From NCBI GenBank assembly GCA_003164075.1, contig PLRZ01000131.1, forward strand, positions 23,007 to 30,516: DNA of 7,510 nt. Reading direction: 5' to 3'. The translations under genes and the position numbers were made by a program. The notes beneath the pieces were generated by a model that saw nothing but the letters and a program-made list of their open reading frames with translations, was not told the origin of the DNA and did not search any database. The DNA is from Bryobacterales bacterium (GTDB lineage: Bacteria; Acidobacteriota; Terriglobia; Bryobacterales; Bryobacteraceae). Position 1 is the first letter of the stretch. Every line of letters begins with the position of its first letter. Of this stretch, positions 6,011 through 7,510 are shown one piece after another.

Positions 6011-6085
6011 GTCCGATATCCGTACGCGCGCCGATTCCCGAAGAAGCGTTCCCGTACGATTCAGGGGGGCAAATGGAGGGTGACT

Positions 6086-6098
6086 GGGGCGCCGCCCC
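6086..6098. repeat. Short GC hairpin GGGGC-GCC-GCCCC before the second conserved segment
   Basis: Perfect 5-bp arms around 3 nt, followed on the + strand by ATTTTA. It resembles a weak terminator, but no + strand gene precedes it. It sits in the divergent region between the LuxR-type gene and the 93-nt segment. Confidence 0.35.
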
Positions 6099-6114
6099 AT
6101 TTTACCCGGGAACG

Positions 6115-6207
6115 CAGCCCAGAGAGATTGCTGCCTCACATTCCGTGAAACCGGGCTTTGTCGGGATATCGCAAAGCAACTCTTCCGATGCAAACTCGAT
6201 TCAGGAG
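6115..6207 (+). promoter_or_regulatory. Conserved 93-nt segment, copy B; candidate structured leader RNA
   Basis: Ungapped counterpart of 532-624. The same stems form: GCAGC with GCTGC (6114-6118 with 6130-6134), CCG with CGG (6151-6153 with 6162-6164), and ATCG with CGAT (6168-6171 with 6186-6189), continuing past a bulged C into AAG/CTT around loop CAACT. It ends in CAGGAG at 6202-6207, which precedes ATG 6221 by 13 nt and may serve, if distantly, as the ribosome-binding site of the small gene. A folded RNA that includes the ribosome-binding site would suit translational control. A DNA-level promoter or operator function is the main alternative. Confidence 0.5.
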
Positions 6208-6220
6208 CTAAGTAATTAAG

Positions 6221-6385
6221 ATGCAAATTGCACGTCGACCATTCAAATCCGAGACCGACCTGGCGGCTTTGTACCGGCGCCGGGAGAACGTTGACTTACT
6301 GATCCGGTTGCTGGAACGCTATCAACGCGCGACGCCCCGGCCCACCCAAGGATGCTCGCGACAGGCGCCGCTAACCGTAGTCTAA
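6221..6385 (+). CDS. Small protein of 54 residues, upstream partner of the membrane gene
   Basis: ATG at 6221 to TAA at 6383-6385. It is highly charged and basic, with an amphipathic helix at about 11-36 containing DLAALYRRRENVDLLIRLLE, then a Pro/Arg-rich tail. GC-rich third codon positions in the body favour real coding. No family is recognised. Its stop lies 10 bases before the next ATG (6396), and the AAGG at 6384-6387 that likely serves that gene overlaps the stop codon, so the two are probably cotranscribed. It may be a regulatory leader peptide, a small cytoplasmic partner of the membrane protein, or a chance frame. Confidence 0.5.
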   Translation: MQIARRPFKSETDLAALYRRRENVDLLIRLLERYQRATPRPTQGCSRQAPLTVV

Positions 6386-6395
6386 GGTCCGATTC

Positions 6396-7232
6396 ATGCC
6401 GAATGGATATAGAGCCGGTCCGGTTTATCGCGGGGGTCTGATCGTGAGTGGAGGCATGTGCGCCGGGTTGGGAATCGCCATCCTGGTGGCGCTGCTTTTC
6501 CATCGGGCAACCTTCGCCCAGTTGATGCCGGCCAGTGTTCCCACTCCGCCCGCCTCGGCCGTAGGATTCGTGGCTTGCGGGGTGGCTTTGATCGGGGTCG
6601 GCCTCTGGATCCCGCGGGTAACGTCGATGCTGGCCATGGTCACCCTGTCGATGGTAGTCACGGTGGAGGCCGAGCGGGTCTTCGCGCTGGGGCCGAGAGT
6701 GGAAATACTGGTCGCGGCCAACCTGGGAGCGGGAGATTGGCAAGCCATCGCTCCCAACACGGCGGTGGTGCTGGTGCTCTCCGCGGCGGCATTGCTGATG
6801 CGCCACACGCATCGCTGGTTCGAGTCGCGGTTTAGGGCCATCGCGATTTTGGGGTCGATCATTTTCGCAATTGGAGCCGTAAGCTGCGTCGGCTACATGA
6901 CCGGTGTTCCCAGCTATGCCTGGCAGGCGCGGGCCCCCATGTCCTTCCTGAGCGCCATATGCTCCGCCGTTCTGGGACTCGGCATCCTCATGAGTGCCTG
7001 CCGGTACAGCGAACTCGATGAATCGGGCACTCCCCGATGGTTCAGCCTGGCGGTCTGCACGGGAGCCGTGTCCATCACCGTCAGCACCGCGGTAGCATTC
7101 TTCTGCAGAGACGGGCAGACTTGGGAACCGGCGGAAGTGGTCGGGCTATTGCCTATGATCATCGTCAGTTGGATGCTGACGGTATTGGCTGGCCGGCAGG
7201 CCAGGCGCGCCGGCGCTCCCGCAAACAACTGA
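6396..7232 (+). CDS. Polytopic membrane protein resembling a sensor-kinase membrane module
   Basis: 278 residues with about eight membrane spans: 14-36, 53-72, 74-96, 118-136, 148-168, 181-202, 216-236 and 247-268. Three spans start with related sequence: PPASAVGFVACGVALI (51-66), APNTAVVLVLSAAALL (119-134) and APMSFLSAICSAVLGLGIL (180-198). This P-x-(T/S)A-x-G-x-(A/G)L pattern is what I associate with uncharacterised MASE-like membrane modules at the N-terminus of PAS/GGDEF or histidine kinase proteins, often with a YxTGVP-like turn (here YMTGVPSYAW, 167-176). Here the chain ends soon after the last span, with no kinase or cyclase domain. It may sense a ligand for a separate partner or be a shortened relic. 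ATG 6396 has AAGG 8 nt upstream. Confidence 0.7.
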   Translation: MPNGYRAGPVYRGGLIVSGGMCAGLGIAILVALLFHRATFAQLMPASVPTPPASAVGFVACGVALIGVGLWIPRVTSMLAMVTLSMVVTVEAERVFALGPRVEILVAANLGAGDWQAIAPNTAVVLVLSAAALLMRHTHRWFESRFRAIAILGSIIFAIGAVSCVGYMTGVPSYAWQARAPMSFLSAICSAVLGLGILMSACRYSELDESGTPRWFSLAVCTGAVSITVSTAVAFFCRDGQTWEPAEVVGLLPMIIVSWMLTVLAGRQARRAGAPANN

Positions 7233-7251
7233 TTCCCACTACCGCGCCGCC

Positions 7252-7267
7252 CCCCCGCGTCTGGGGG
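7252..7267 (+). terminator. Weak hairpin after the membrane gene
   Basis: CCCCC-GCGTCT-GGGGG followed by TTCT, 20 bases past the stop at 7232. The stem is short and the T-tract poor, so its function as a terminator is doubtful. Confidence 0.27.
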
Positions 7268-7333
7268 TTCTATGGCATGGATTCAAGTGGGCTTTTGGGA
7301 CAACCTGATAGTGCACCATAGGGCGAGTGAGTT

Positions 7334-7510
7334 ATGATCTCCGATTTCAGCGATGTTCAGTTTCGGCTGCTCCCGCACCCCAAAAGCCTCGCCCGCATGT
7401 TACTGGGCGCAGGCTGCCTCAGGGTGATCCTGGCATTCGCGCAAGATGGCAATTCCCTTGGGGTCAGCCTTGCGGCCACGGCAGTCGGGTGGATCTTGTG
7501 CGCCGCCTCA
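7334..7510 (+). CDS. Open frame cut by the right edge, likely membrane protein start
   Basis: 59 codons from ATG 7334 stay open to the window end. The start MISDFSDVQFRLLPHPKSLA is hydrophilic. Two hydrophobic stretches follow (about 22-36 and 43-58), suggesting a membrane protein. Third positions are mostly G or C. The ribosome-binding site is weak (GAGTGAG just upstream). The same strand and a 101-base gap from the polytopic membrane gene allow, but do not prove, cotranscription. No family can be named from this fragment. Confidence 0.5.
   Translation, partial: MISDFSDVQFRLLPHPKSLARMLLGAGCLRVILAFAQDGNSLGVSLAATAVGWILCAAS

Noticed and set aside
6139..6190. Resemblance of the 93-nt segment to a c-di-GMP-I (GEMM) riboswitch (AAACC, GGGA, CGCAAAGC).
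   Set aside because: The first stem has no GNRA loop, extra bases separate it from CGCAAAGC, copy A changes that nearly invariant block to TGCGAAGT, and the second GEMM stem with its receptor is missing.
6141..6207. Resemblance to a cobalamin riboswitch (GTGAAACCGGG and TCAGGAG).
   Set aside because: The segment is far too short and the B12-box core and surrounding stems are absent.
6243..6862. Minus-strand frames of 145-189 codons opposite the membrane gene.
   Set aside because: They are shadows of the + strand genes; the products are His/Arg/Gln- or Thr/Ala-rich without domains, whereas the + strand reading has regular membrane spans.
1..7510. CRISPR array, tRNA, rRNA or integrase/attachment site.
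   Set aside because: No regularly spaced direct repeats, no cloverleaf with a T-loop sequence, and no transposase or integrase motif on either strand.

Overview
The window is GC-rich, with short tightly packed genes separated by repeat-laden spacers. Nothing in it fixes the species. The Tad/Cpa-type secretion ATPase, the many receiver-domain proteins and the abundant palindromic spacer repeats suit a soil bacterium of the Acidobacteriota (Solibacter/Bryobacter-like). That placement is an inference from style, not from a marker gene. I see no rRNA, tRNA, CRISPR array or transposase.

Left part (1-853): no convincing intact gene. It holds a diverged repeat end (48-73), a possible decayed gene end (42-203), a 161-bp miniature inverted-repeat element with perfect 18-bp ends (205-365), and a 93-nt conserved segment (532-624) that returns near the right side (6115-6207). 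The next gene (854-2425, +) encodes a 523-residue multi-receiver protein: receiver, HPt-like helical region, degenerate receiver-like region, receiver, and no output domain. After tandem palindromes comes a longer copy of the miniature element (2483-2698). It sits exactly between two convergent genes.

Middle part (2721-5984, all - strand): a CpaF/TadA-type ATPase without the usual Tad partners in view, a leader region, and a second, unrelated palindromic element (4339-4506) flanked by AACTAATT direct repeats. Upstream of these is a compact three-gene unit: a NarL/LuxR-type regulator, a small membrane protein, and a truncated receiver-like protein in which the phosphoacceptor Asp position is Gln. 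The small receiver looks like a stripped-down relative of the LuxR-type regulator.

Right part (5985-7510, +): a divergent intergenic region with palindromes, then the second copy of the 93-nt segment. A 54-codon gene too short for ordinary ORF cut-offs follows, then a 278-residue polytopic membrane protein resembling the sensor module of membrane kinases and cyclases but carrying no signalling domain, and an open frame running off the right edge.

The most interesting signal is the pair of 93-nt segments. They align without gaps at 72 of 93 positions, lie in the same orientation upstream of two different signalling or membrane genes, and differ at several positions in ways that preserve base pairing. 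They may be copies of an undescribed structured leader RNA or regulatory element. Together the window reads as a signalling neighbourhood (phosphorelay-like protein, NarL-type regulator, pseudo-receiver, membrane sensor module) around a pilus or secretion ATPase. A functional link between these parts is an inference from proximity only.
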